Shown piece by piece: positions 48,067 through 58,950 of a stretch of DNA of 64,000 nucleotides. The position numbers and the translations under genes were made by a program. The notes under the pieces were generated by a model. It had not been told where the DNA came from, did no database searches, and saw nothing but the letters and a program-made list of their open reading frames with translations. Each line of letters starts with the position of its first letter. The stretch's first letter is position 1. The stretch lies in NCBI RefSeq assembly GCF_001949145.1, contig NW_019091525.1, positions 401,663-465,662 on the forward strand, in the 5' to 3' direction. The DNA is from Acanthaster planci. Its lineage: Eukaryota > Echinodermata > Asteroidea > Valvatida > Acanthasteridae.

Positions 48067-51000
48067 ATGGCAACCGAAGGAAAAAGTGTGGATGAAAGAT
48101 TTCACCTGATAACAAGAAATCTTCAGGTACAATTTCCAATAAATTATTCGCTGACTCAGGAGATTAACTTGTAGTTCCAATGAGACACTTGTCATTTATT
48201 TTTGATGTGTAGTCTCAATGCCAGTGATCTGATCTTTTGCTTTGTCTATGCTGACAACTCCATGCAGGAGGTTCTAGGAGAAGACAAATTGAAGCAACTC
48301 TTGACTGATGGTAAGGATGTCTCTATTTACTGGGGTACAGCAACGACAGGCAGGCCTCATGTCGCTTATTTTGTGCCTATGAGCAAGGTTGCAGATTTTC
48401 TGAGAGCAGGATGCAAGGTAAGGGGAACATTCATTGAATTTAGTAAACACTGAGGTTATTTGCTTATTAAATGTGGAGGTTTTCTCAAGGGACTTGTTCA
48501 ACTCTCACCCCAGAAATGTCTGGCCCCTTATTGAATCTTAGGTTTTTTAACAACCTGCACAAAAATATATTTATCAATTAATTCCATCATCGACCAAAAT
48601 AACACACCCAGCGCATCCATTTGGTATAGATGTGTGAGCTGCAGCAACCAGCACCTTTAATTATACCGATAACTACTTCTGTTCCTGGCACAAATGATAA
48701 GCCTTCGTTACTTTCATTGATAATTCAACATTATAGAATTTATCAGGTGCTGCTGATAAACGCCATTCCATGGATTCCGATTTCAATGACGTGCACTAAT
48801 CTTAGTGTAAACATTCTTAATCGCAACATTTGTTTTTTTTTATATTCATACGGTACATCTTATTTATGAAGATTACAATTGAGGGACCCAATGATCTGTT
48901 GCTTCTGGGGGCCACCAGATACGAAAAACCACAAAAACCTCTCTTTTCATTGTTTGGGAAAAGTGGAAACGTATGCCTGACTTGCAATCCACCGCTTTCA
49001 GGCTAGCTAAGCAATGATCAAGTAATTAAAAGGCTTGCTCCTCTACATTTCTCCACGACAGTGACTTTAATCTAAAGTACATGTAATAATATATGAACAA
49101 ATTGAATGTGTTGTCGTTGCTGCTAGCAAGCGTGAAGTGATGCATTTCTGTACTTTCACTGCATGCCGCACCCTGTTCACAATACCCTCTATCCACTGAA
49201 CTTTGCAATCATTACCATGACAATGATAAATTTGTTGTATTCTAATTCACCTCAGACCTCAACCGAATACAACTACATTTGCTCACTGTGTGGGTCAGAG
49301 CTTAAGACGCATAATATGCAGCAGAAATTTGTTGGACAGAATGTGGCAAATTTTACTGTCGGTGTTGAAGCCTCTTAGGCTCTTATCTAGTTGGAGAAGC
49401 TGAGTTCTGAAACAAATACCATCTCTCTTTTCCTCCAGTATCCAAACCTTAACATGTTTGGCTGTTCTTTTCCCAACAGGTAACAATCCTTATTGCTGAC
49501 CTTCATGCCTATTTGGATAACATGAAAGCCCCTTGGGAACTGCTGAGCCTTCGGACACAGTATTATGAACATATCATCAAAGCGATGCTGACATCTATTG
49601 GTGTACCACTGGAAAAGCTAAAATTTGTCCGAGGGACAGACTACCAACTAAGCAGGTAGGAATGTTGTCAGAACATATGCTCGGTTCTGGCTGTATTTTC
49701 ATGTTTATCAGTGACTTGAATGTTAGACTTCCTCTTATTATGGACATTTTTCCAGTGATGTCACAAATCGTGCAGGACCTATGATGTGTTGTGACGGTAA
49801 TGAGTGCATGGTGTTGTGATGGTACTCTACCTACAGGTATTCAAGATAAACCAGTCAAGCATGCGGCATTCACACGTGTGCTTGCACGTGGTTAAAGCTG
49901 CCCATAGGAATTTATGTGATCCCTGTAGCCAAGGCTGTCCACATGTGGTAGTATTATTTGCATTTAGTCACGTGTGGGAAAAAGGTCTATACTGTGTTGA
50001 GAAAAATGTTTATATAAGCAGAATAATACTATGAGTTAGACGTGGACTGTCTGTACCTGGGGTAACTTAACCACATGCTGCCGGGTCCTTTTAAAATGCA
50101 TTGCACACATACAGGCCATTTTCAAGATTTTCAGTTTTCAAAAATCTTTAAAACTTCATCATTTCATTTAATGGACGTTTACACCCATACAAATGACTCT
50201 TTGGTGGCTACTCTTAAGCTGACCGGTAACCTTCATTGACTCCTGAGTATTTTAGCCAGGCCTGCCGCCCTGTAAAGAGAGCCCAGAATTTGTGAGGTGT
50301 TGTGTAATTTCCTTCATTCCCCGTGAATGCGAGTGGCATCTTTTCAAACGCGGCTGGATTAGCATGCAGTGGTGCTGTGTCGCTCATCAATGGGGCCTTG
50401 GAGCACTTTTGTCCGCGGGCTAATCCGCGTACGCTAATCAGTGGCATACTGTTTAAAAACAGTGACAGATTACCTTAGAAAAATGCAAACTGAAAAAGAT
50501 AGCAATTCCCAGCAGCAGGTCTTGTGTTCCGAGTACAGTCTTTTGTTACACGGACCAGCTCTTTTGTCCCATTTTGGGCACCCCAGCTCTGCATATAAAC
50601 CCATGGTGCCCGAAACGGGGTTCCCCGGCAGCAAGTGGTTAAGGCAGATTTTTCCAACCAAACTCAGCCTCAGCCATTGTAACCGTAGATCCTGACTCAG
50701 ACTCATCAAAACTCAACTTTTTCCTCGGGGGGGATGGGTTTTGACTTCAGTTCTACTTTTGGAGACTTAATGCATTATATTGTTAGTCTGATGTCTGCAT
50801 GTTTTGTTCTTCAAAGGGAATACACTCTGGATGTGTATAGAATGGCATCAGTTGTAACACAGGTATGGTTATTCTAAACCTTATACCTCTGTGAATGCAT
50901 GCTCTTTAGAAATACTGGTATTTTTCAGTGTCACTTCAGTAAAACTGTTGAATATTGCACACGGTTCATATACCAGTAGCAGTAAAGAACAAGAGAGCCA

Positions 51001-54000
51001 TTATTTAGTATGAAAACTCTCTAGTTTTAAACATGTTAATTTCCATGTTGTTATTTCTCTAAATGTGGTTTTATATTTCAGTGTTTGCATGCCACTCAAA
51101 AACACGTTCTTCTTCAGGACAGCTCAAACCTGAATTATTGGTAGGACTTGTAATATTCCAACCTTTATATTTACAGCATGATGCCAGGAAAGCAGGTGCA
51201 GAGGTTGTCAAACAAGTTGAGCATCCACTCTTGAGTGGTCTCCTCTATCCTGGACTACAAGCTCTAGATGAGGAATACCTCAAAGTGGATTGTCAGTTTG
51301 GGGGTGTGGATCAACGTAAGATCTTCACCTTTGCTGAGAAGAGTCTGCCAGCATTAGGCTATGCTAAGAGGATCCATCTGATGAATCCAATGGTCCCAGG
51401 TCTAACAGGGACCAAGATGAGCTCGTCAGATGAGGTTGGTGGTGGTTAAAGTACATCTGCCTGTATCCCCAATTCCCACTCTGCTTTCTGCGGTTGCCTT
51501 GTTAAATGCTTGAAATCTGAATGCAAAGAAATACAAGCTGGAATTTTGTTGCATTGTGTTTCATGGACACCAACATCGGTGCTTGACAGTGCCACAATGT
51601 TGATTATTAGCAGCATTCAACTACTTGAGCCATTGGTATAACTAGGGTGTTATTGGGAAGGGAAATTTCAGCACTTCAGTTTCTGGAGGAGCACTGATTG
51701 CATCTAGTGACATTATAGAACTGTACAGAGCTTTATCCTTTCCAAGTTGTGAGTTGAAGGGCGCTAAGGGAGAGGGAAGCACAGGTCACATGTTTCGGGG
51801 CCATACCATGTCTCCTTTAGTTATACCATTGGCTTGATATCTGCTGCATATTGTTGCATTGTGCAAGGTTTGTACTTCATGAAGTCAACCTAAAGAATTG
51901 TTACCTGTGCATTGGAATGTAGCTATCACTGAGAATAGCACTGTTGTAGTCGAGTTACTCTTAAATGGCTTAGCCTTAAACTAGAAAAATACTTGACATA
52001 CCACAAATAGAGGGTTAGGTTTTGGCAGTCTTATGCCGAACGCAATGTGAAAATAAAGAAAAAAGAATACGATCTACTTGGGATTCTACAGTTCTGTGCA
52101 CTTTCTTTAATTAATCAAATAAATCAATTGCAATCAGTAATTATTATCAAGAGGATACGAGTCACTGATGGGCCATATCTCCATGGCTTACCCTTAGCTG
52201 TATACTACTGCAAAAAGATTCAAATTCGAATGAGAGAAGTGTCGCTGCATGTACATTCTAATATACGTAAGATGTATCTCCCAAGTTCAGTCTATTTCAA
52301 GAATAATACTATTAAATTGGTGGTAAAACTTTCATATATTTAAAGATTTTAGACAGTTCATATTGTTGAATAATCTGAGTCTAGAAATCAAAATGAACTT
52401 CACACGAAGTTTCATGTGTTGTTACAGGATTCAAAGATAGATTTGCTGGACTCATTGGAATCATTGAGGAAAAAGATCAAAAAGGCATTCTGTGAACCTG
52501 GGAACATCACGGCCAATGGTGTACTGGCTTTCGTCAAGCACGTTCTCTTGCCATTGTCTGACGGAGGTAAAAACCTAGGTTTAATTTTATTTATCGGATG
52601 AAACCAGCATAGCTTGGAAATTGTTACTTAAAACCACGGCAGTTAACGATAGAATATAATTTATCGGTCATTGTCTTAATTATGCATTTTCCAGTGTAAT
52701 TTTGATGCCATCTTTTGTGCAAATCTTTCTTGAGAAGATGAATGATGCTTAACTACTCAATGTACTGAGCACATTGTACATGTACAAAATTGATTTTTCT
52801 CTTCAAATGCTTTTGTTTCAGAATTTCTTATTGAGAGAAATGAGAAGTTTGGTGGCAATGTGACCTACCTTGATTATGAAACACTGGAACAAGCATTTGC
52901 TAAGGAGGTACATTGTGGCTTTTACGTGTGATTGGTTTTTATTTGTCAAATTATAAGAAGTAACTTACCAATAAAGTTACAGCTGCCCAAATGCTTGGCT
53001 AAATGTTTTTGTCATTAACCCCTCATTTATTGTTGGTCTTCTTTGACAGGAAATTCACCCAGGCGATCTGAAAGCTGCTGTTGTCAGAGAACTAAATCAT
53101 TTAATGGAGCCAATCAGGAAAGCATTTGAGACGCCAGAACTAAAGAAACTCACCAACGCTGCATACCCACCAGCTTCCAAAAAGAGTAAGTTTTGCATTA
53201 TACCAATCAGATTTTCTTTGTGTGCAGTAATATGCAGATGATATTTTTATGAGAACTCTGCCAATCATTCATACTTCCTGCTGCTATTTCAGAACAAGGA
53301 GGAAAGCAAGGCCAAGGAGCCACAGCTGATGATGAGATCATTCCCTCCAGACTTGATCTACGAGTAGGCAAGGTCATATCTGCTGAAATGGTAGGAATTC
53401 AGTTATAATTAGAGTATTGATTCTATCATTACATGTATACATGTATTGTTGGCATAAAAATAGATGGTTTTGATATGTGTTCGGTGATAAGTCTTTTTCT
53501 AGATTTAAGAACTAAAGTACCAGACAAAAAGTCCTATTGACCACTTACTGTCGGCTTTAATTTGAAGTTGCATGACATAAAACCGGGGGATTTTAAAGAA
53601 TTTCCGTTTTCAAAATTCTTTCAAAAAATCATAAGTACATTGACTGGACCTTTACGCCCACACGAATGACTGTCTGGTGGCTACTCTAACGTAAAAGACA
53701 ACATCATGATGCCCGAGTATATCAGCCAGGCCTGCTGTCTGGTAAAAAGAGCCCAGATGGTACAGTGTTACATAAGTTTCTTTTGGTCCCGAAACTGGGA
53801 CAGTGTACGACTAGCGTCTTTTCAATATAGGCCAGATTAGTGTGCAGCAGTATTGTATCGCTCATTACTGGAGTGCTTTTGTTCCCAGTGGTAATCCGCT
53901 CTTGCCGAATGCCACAAACAGTGGTATATTCTTTCAAAACGATGATGTTAGCAATTCCCAGCAGCTTGGTCTTTTGTTCCAAGTACGTTTTTGTTATAAG

Positions 54001-55685
54001 GCCCAGTTCTTTTGTCCGGTTAAAAAAAAAAGCCTATGTGCCCAAAACCGGGTACCCCGGCAGGAAATGGTTTGGTTCTCTACTTTTGTTATGGTGCCGG
54101 TGGATGTCACAGTGAAGGCACTATTATTTCTCTTAGTAAAACCCCACCTTAAACTATGTTATCTTTATCCTTTCCTCTAGCATCCAGATGCTGAAAGCCT
54201 CTATGTGGAACAAATTGATGTTGGTGAAGAGAAACCACGCACAGTGATCAGTGGCTTGGCTGGTATGGTACCTCTGGAAGCCATGAGGGATAGAATGGTT
54301 GTCATGCTATGTAATCTCAAGCCACAGAAGATGCGAGGCATCGAGTCCCAAGCCATGGTCATGTGTGGATGTCGGTTAGTAATTTCATCCCTTTTTCCTT
54401 CTACTTTACACATCCATTATGGCCTTATACCATTTACTCACTGCTGTGACTTTTAACCCCTACAATTTGTAGTCTAGGTTCAAAATTCCAGGTACCAATG
54501 ATGTGGCATGGGACTGTATTTTCCTTAGTAGTACATCATCACTGACATTTCCGACCTACTCTTATCTAGTGCCTTAAGAATCTTACATTGCGAGTCTCAC
54601 AGTGCCATTCTTCCTGTGATTTTCACCTAAACTAAGTAGTAGTCATAAATGTAAATTAGATTGAGTTGGATTGGATCACGAATGTAAAATGATCACCGTG
54701 AGTATTGCCAGCCATAGAGACAGGATTTTAAAGATGTGAGAATTGCATTTGACAGGCCAGGTTTAACAAAACTGAAAATTGCAACAGCAAGACTGCATTG
54801 TAGTTCTTGTAGGGAAAGATGAGCTTGTCAGCACACCAGACACTATTGCAAATGTTGTCCCTTGACAGTTTGTCATGTTTCAATTAACAAATAACACCTA
54901 AAAAGTGTAGTTTACATTCCATCCTTGTATATTTCTCAAAACAGTGATGATTAAGGGGAAGGTTAAACCCAGTCATGTAAAGCCACGCTGCTGTAAATAC
55001 CTACGTATGTAGGACTAACTTGCCATTGCACATTGCGTGGGAACTAGTTGGCTCAGTAGCCATGCAGTGAGAACTGTGGAAATATTCGATAGTGCTGTAA
55101 TAGTGTCCACTTTTGCTTTCAGTGAAGATCCCAAACAGATCGAACCTCTTTGCCCTCCAGAGGGCAGTGTTCCTGGACAGCGTGTATTCATTCAAGGCTA
55201 TGAATCAGGCAAGCCAGATGATGAACTGAAACCCAAGAAAAAGGTTTTTGAGAAAATACAGGTGAGCCTCTTGGAGAAAATAGCACTGAAATCCCTGCCA
55301 AATTATTTGTGGATGAAGATATATCTACATGCTTGATCATAAAAAATATGGCTTAGGTACAAGTTTTCCTTATAAATTGACCAAAGGTTGACAAACAGAA
55401 ATTCCTGCAATCAATACAAGATATAAATAACCGAGCATTATAGAGATGTGGTGAAAAGTAAAGTTCCTGTAGATAAACTTGCATGGAGGGGCAAAGTGCA
55501 ACAAATGATACATGGTTTAAGCTTCAGAACTTTGCCAAAGTTTTAAGTAACAAAATGAATGTCTTTTTGTCTTTTAGGTCGATCTCAAAACATCATCCGA
55601 CAATATTGCCCAATGGAAGGATTGTGCTGTCATGACGGACCTAGGGAAAGTCACTTGTTCTTTGCAAGATGCCACTATACGCTAG
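48067..55685 (+). CDS. YARS1: Cytoplasmic tyrosyl-tRNA synthetase with C-terminal EMAP-II-like domain (complete)
   Basis: Charges tRNA-Tyr with tyrosine in the cytosol. Twelve coding exons splice in frame with GT-AG borders: 48067-48126, 48268-48417, 49480-49655, 50817-50862, 51177-51434, 52428-52566, 52822-52907, 53050-53185, 53293-53390, 54181-54374, 55123-55261, 55578-55685. This gives 529 aa, against 528 for human YARS1. Visible features: class I Rossmann core with HIGH-equivalent PHVAY (residues 50-54) and KMSSS (224-228); a basic RKKIKK patch (244-249) like the human nuclear-localisation signal; a Gln/Gly-rich linker (351-362); and a tRNA-binding EMAP-II-like domain from about 366 ([12 protein letters not shown]). 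The chosen ATG ([10 protein letters not shown]...) is preceded by a good acceptor at 48049-48050, so the 5' UTR exon starts at 48051 and an upstream non-coding exon is likely. Oddity: the ELR cytokine tripeptide of human TyrRS is SLR here (93-95). Introns carry MITEs. Identity is very secure. Confidence 0.97.
50067..50642 (-). mobile_element. TTAA-CCACTT MITE family, copy 2, in synthetase intron 3
   Basis: A 576-bp element begins TTAACCACATGCTGCCGGG and ends CCGGCAGCAAGTGGTTAA. Internally it is the reverse-complement orientation of the copy at 14 kb (CCTTTTGTC/TTTGTTACA blocks in reversed order). It sits between coding exons 3 and 4 of the tyrosyl-tRNA synthetase gene, and splice sites are intact on both sides. 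Confidence 0.8.
51629..51833. mobile_element. Small MITE in synthetase intron 5
   Basis: GCCATTGGTATAACTA and TAGTTATACCATTGGC are inverted copies (15 of 16) delimiting 205 bp between coding exons 5 and 6 of the tyrosyl-tRNA synthetase gene. No coding capacity. Confidence 0.7.
53537..54074 (-). mobile_element. TTAA-CCACTT MITE family, copy 3, in synthetase intron 9
   Basis: About 538 bp in the same orientation as the copy at 50 kb. The termini are decayed (TTGACCACTTACTG... and ...CCGGCAGGAAATGGTTTG), so the TTAA flanks have mutated to TTGA and TTTG. Internal blocks such as GCAATTCCCAGCAGCTTGGT are retained. This suggests it is older than copies 1, 2 and 4. Confidence 0.75.
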
Positions 55686-55771
55686 GATAGATCGTTTAAT
55701 TTCTTCAAAAATTATTTTGTAAAATTTAATTGTACAGTTGCCTTCAAGAATAATCCTGGTGATGTGGTGAA

Positions 55772-56362
55772 TTAACCACTCGCTGCTGAGGAGCTTGGTT
55801 TTGGAGACGTTTACTTTATCTGCACAGACGGGGTGCCTGAAATCGGACCAGGGGAATTGGGCCTTGTAACAAAAGACCGTACTCTGAACAAAAGACCGAG
55901 CTACTGGGAATAGCCAACATTTTTTCAGTTGTCAACTGCGGAGGTAATCCATCATTATTTTGAGACAGTATACCACTGTTTGTGGCATTCATTGCGAGCG
56001 GGTTATGACCGAGGACAAAAGCACTCCAGCGATGAGTGATACAAAACCGCTGCACACTAGTCAGGCTGCATTTGAAAAGACGTCAGCAGTGCACTGGGCC
56101 AGTATCGGGAATAAAAGAAAATTAAGCACCACCGCACAATCTGGGCTCTCTTTACAAGGCGGCAGGCCTGGCTGAAATACTAGGGGGTCAATAGATGTTT
56201 TCTGTCAGATTAGAATAGCCACCAGACAGTCATTTATGTGGGTGTAAGCGTCCAGAAAATGAAGATGTGAATTTTTTCAAGAATTTCGAAAACAAAAAAG
56301 TGAAAAATTACCTGGCCCAGCAAAATAAACATGGATAAATGGGCCTGGTGCAAAGTGGTTAA
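55772..56362 (+). mobile_element. TTAA-CCACTT MITE family, copy 4, just 3' of the synthetase stop
   Basis: A 591-bp element with TTAACCACT and AGTGGTTAA ends, starting 86 bp after the tyrosyl-tRNA synthetase stop codon. It is in the same orientation as the 14-kb copy and shares ACAAAAGACCGTACTCTGAA. Its right end has been tandemly duplicated together with flanking DNA. It may lie inside the transcribed 3' UTR, since no clear AATAAA is seen before it. Confidence 0.78.
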
Positions 56363-56520
56363 TAATGCTGTCAAATTGTGTAGTGTTGGAATTAAAAAAG
56401 AATTCAAGAATTTTGATAACAAAAAAAATGAAAAATTATCTGGCTCAGCAAAATAAACATGGATAAATGGGCCTGGTGTGAAGTAGTTAATAATGCTGTC
56501 AAATTGTGTAGTGTTAGAAG
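56262..56520 (+). repeat. Tandem duplication of the right end of MITE copy 4
   Basis: Two units of about 128 bp each carry the last roughly 100 bp of the MITE plus 25-29 bp of flank (TAATGCTGTCAAATTGTGTAG at 56363 and again at 56491). The second unit has GTAGTTAA where the first has GTGGTTAA. Confidence 0.75.
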
Positions 56521-58950
56521 AAAAAGAGAAAGCGTACTGTAATCTGTTAAAACTTAAGACTGTGCAGGTTTTGAAGAAATCTGAAATTGTCATTTTTGTC
56601 GCATTTTAAATGCAGGGTTGTAGGCGTTTCTTGGCAGTTTTGTTCATACAGGCATTAGCAAAGACATCCTTATAATGGAAACATACATTGGCATAGTCCA
56701 AAGAAATATTGCATGCAAACATTTTAAACATAGCTTTTAATGTTAAACACTAGTCATGAGCAAATGGTGACAAGAAAATCCTCATTGAAGCTTTTGTTAG
56801 CTTGTCATATTGACACCTTCCTTTTAGTACATACCGGTAAGTGGGAAAATTTAATGCTGCAGTGTGGAGTAGACTTCAGCCCCCCTCACCAATCCATTGT
56901 GACATTGCTTAGAAAACAAGCATTCATGAAACATTCCAATAGGTTCTCACAGACTCATATTTGTTTCCCCTACCTCCCTCCAAATATTCAGTAAATTGAG
57001 CTGAGATAATGTGCTCCAGTGTAATGGCTGTGTAGACATTTCTTCATTTGCTACCTTCCACGTTTTTTTTTTTCGGTGACCACCATTGGCTAAAAAACAC
57101 CAAGACTTTTTTAACTGTTCAGTAAGATTTAAATAGTCCTTCTACAAACTTGAAACCTGATAAAAGATATTTGCAGTGAATTTAGAACAGAGCTGATACA
57201 ACATCGTTTATTTTTATCTCTAATTAAATGTCACACATAACGCAAAAATACTCGCCCATTTTATAACCTGTCATTACTTTATTCAAAACATGGTTGTTAC
57301 CACACACGTCTTAAAGGAACAAAATGCATGTAAAGTAGTTCCACAACTCAAAGGTTTTATTGGAACTATAGACACCATACATTGTGAATTTCCAGAGTTT
57401 ATTAGAAGCATAGCTTTTAATAAAACTGAAATGGCATCAAGAAATGTTGGTGCAAATGAGGTACTTCTGCAGAGTGAAAGTCTCTTCAGTTTAAGAGGTT
57501 ATGTTGCACACAAAGCTGAAGATTACGGAGACCTCACGGCTGGCTGTCACATGTAATGCACAAGCATGGTAGGCCGTGGGGGGGGTGCACTGGCAAGCAT
57601 TGATCACTTTAATAAGGGAATTGACAACATGTAATATCTTTCAAAGCAGCTACCTGTAGGGGCTTTAGCTATTGTTGCCAGGCCCTAAGCTGATTTTGAA
57701 AGTGTGGTACTATAAGTTGGATTCAATGCAAGACCAATCATCACCATTTTATCCCCATTCATAAATACCTTTTTAGATGATGAAGTACAAAGAAAAGTCA
57801 CATTTTCTTGATTATGTTCATTAATTTTACCTTGTGCTTTTTTTAAAACACCATCTACACTGTAGTCTAATGGTAAATACCTATGTATAATACAGTTAAC
57901 TCTTGTTATCAATAAGTTCCAGGTATCAACCAAAATAACCAGAAATTTGTTCTTAGGTGTGGGAAAAACTGAAAAACATGAAAATTCAAGAAGGTGGATT
58001 CTCAACAGCAATTCTTAAATTGTTATAACTGTTCTTTACACATGTAATGAGAGTTGACTAAAATCTCCTCACACACAAATTGGTATGCTGAGCAATGTAG
58101 CAATGAATGTGAAGTTGATTTTTAGGACCGATAGTGATGGCTCCATTATGCCACTAGCCACTGAACTGTGGCTTGCTGCATAGCAATAAACATACATGTA
58201 CATACCCCGCCCTATGATAATGGCTCATACTTAATCCAAGATGTGCTGTGAATTTTAAGTCATAACCTGCCCAATCTAATTGCAGCTTTAAATTTGTGTG
58301 CATTGTGTGGAACTTGCAACCAAATTCTGATGATGCAATCTGACTAGCCGAGGTTTGACTTTGGTTATGTCAAAGCCTTTTGGGTGATGAGTGAATGAAA
58401 CATTCATCTAAATTATCTTTACAAAAATCTCACCATGATTACAACTGGAGGAATAAACGTTTATTTCTAACCCCAAACAGATACTTCTTTGGGATATCAA
58501 TGGACTGCTGTTAGTCTTTGCTACCAAATTCTGAATATGAATATTCACATGAAACAATGAGTCATATTAGTAAACAATTTAAAACCCAGTGATACACACG
58601 AAACATGGTAAATGGGTAAAACAACAGTGCTGGTAGACTGTCAGCCAGCTACAATGGACAAGACCTGTTAACACAGGGCTAGCAGTTGGATACAGATTGG
58701 ACATGACACTTCATTTATTACAGACCAATCCAGGTGCATGATCAGGCTTAGAACTGTAATACATGTACCATATCATTTTTCTCTAAATATAAATACACAA
58801 CTTTAAAGGAACATGCCAATTTATTCTATAACCACATTTTCATTCAAAATGATTTAATCTGATGTTACATTTTAATATAGTAAATAAAAGTAAAAAGGAA
58901 CTCTGAACAAATTCTGACAAACTTAGCTTTGTGAATAATCCTGTATCTCT
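56521..58950. other. Convergent intergenic region between synthetase and NPAT-like genes
   Basis: No coding sequence recognised. On the minus strand, AATAAA at about 58693-58698 and 58462 are candidate poly(A) signals for the NPAT-like mRNA. The 88-codon plus frame at 57290-57556 has no family resemblance. Confidence 0.45.

Noticed and set aside
57290-57556. 88-codon plus frame in the convergent intergenic region
   Set aside because: No recognised domain, no splice context, no neighbouring exons.
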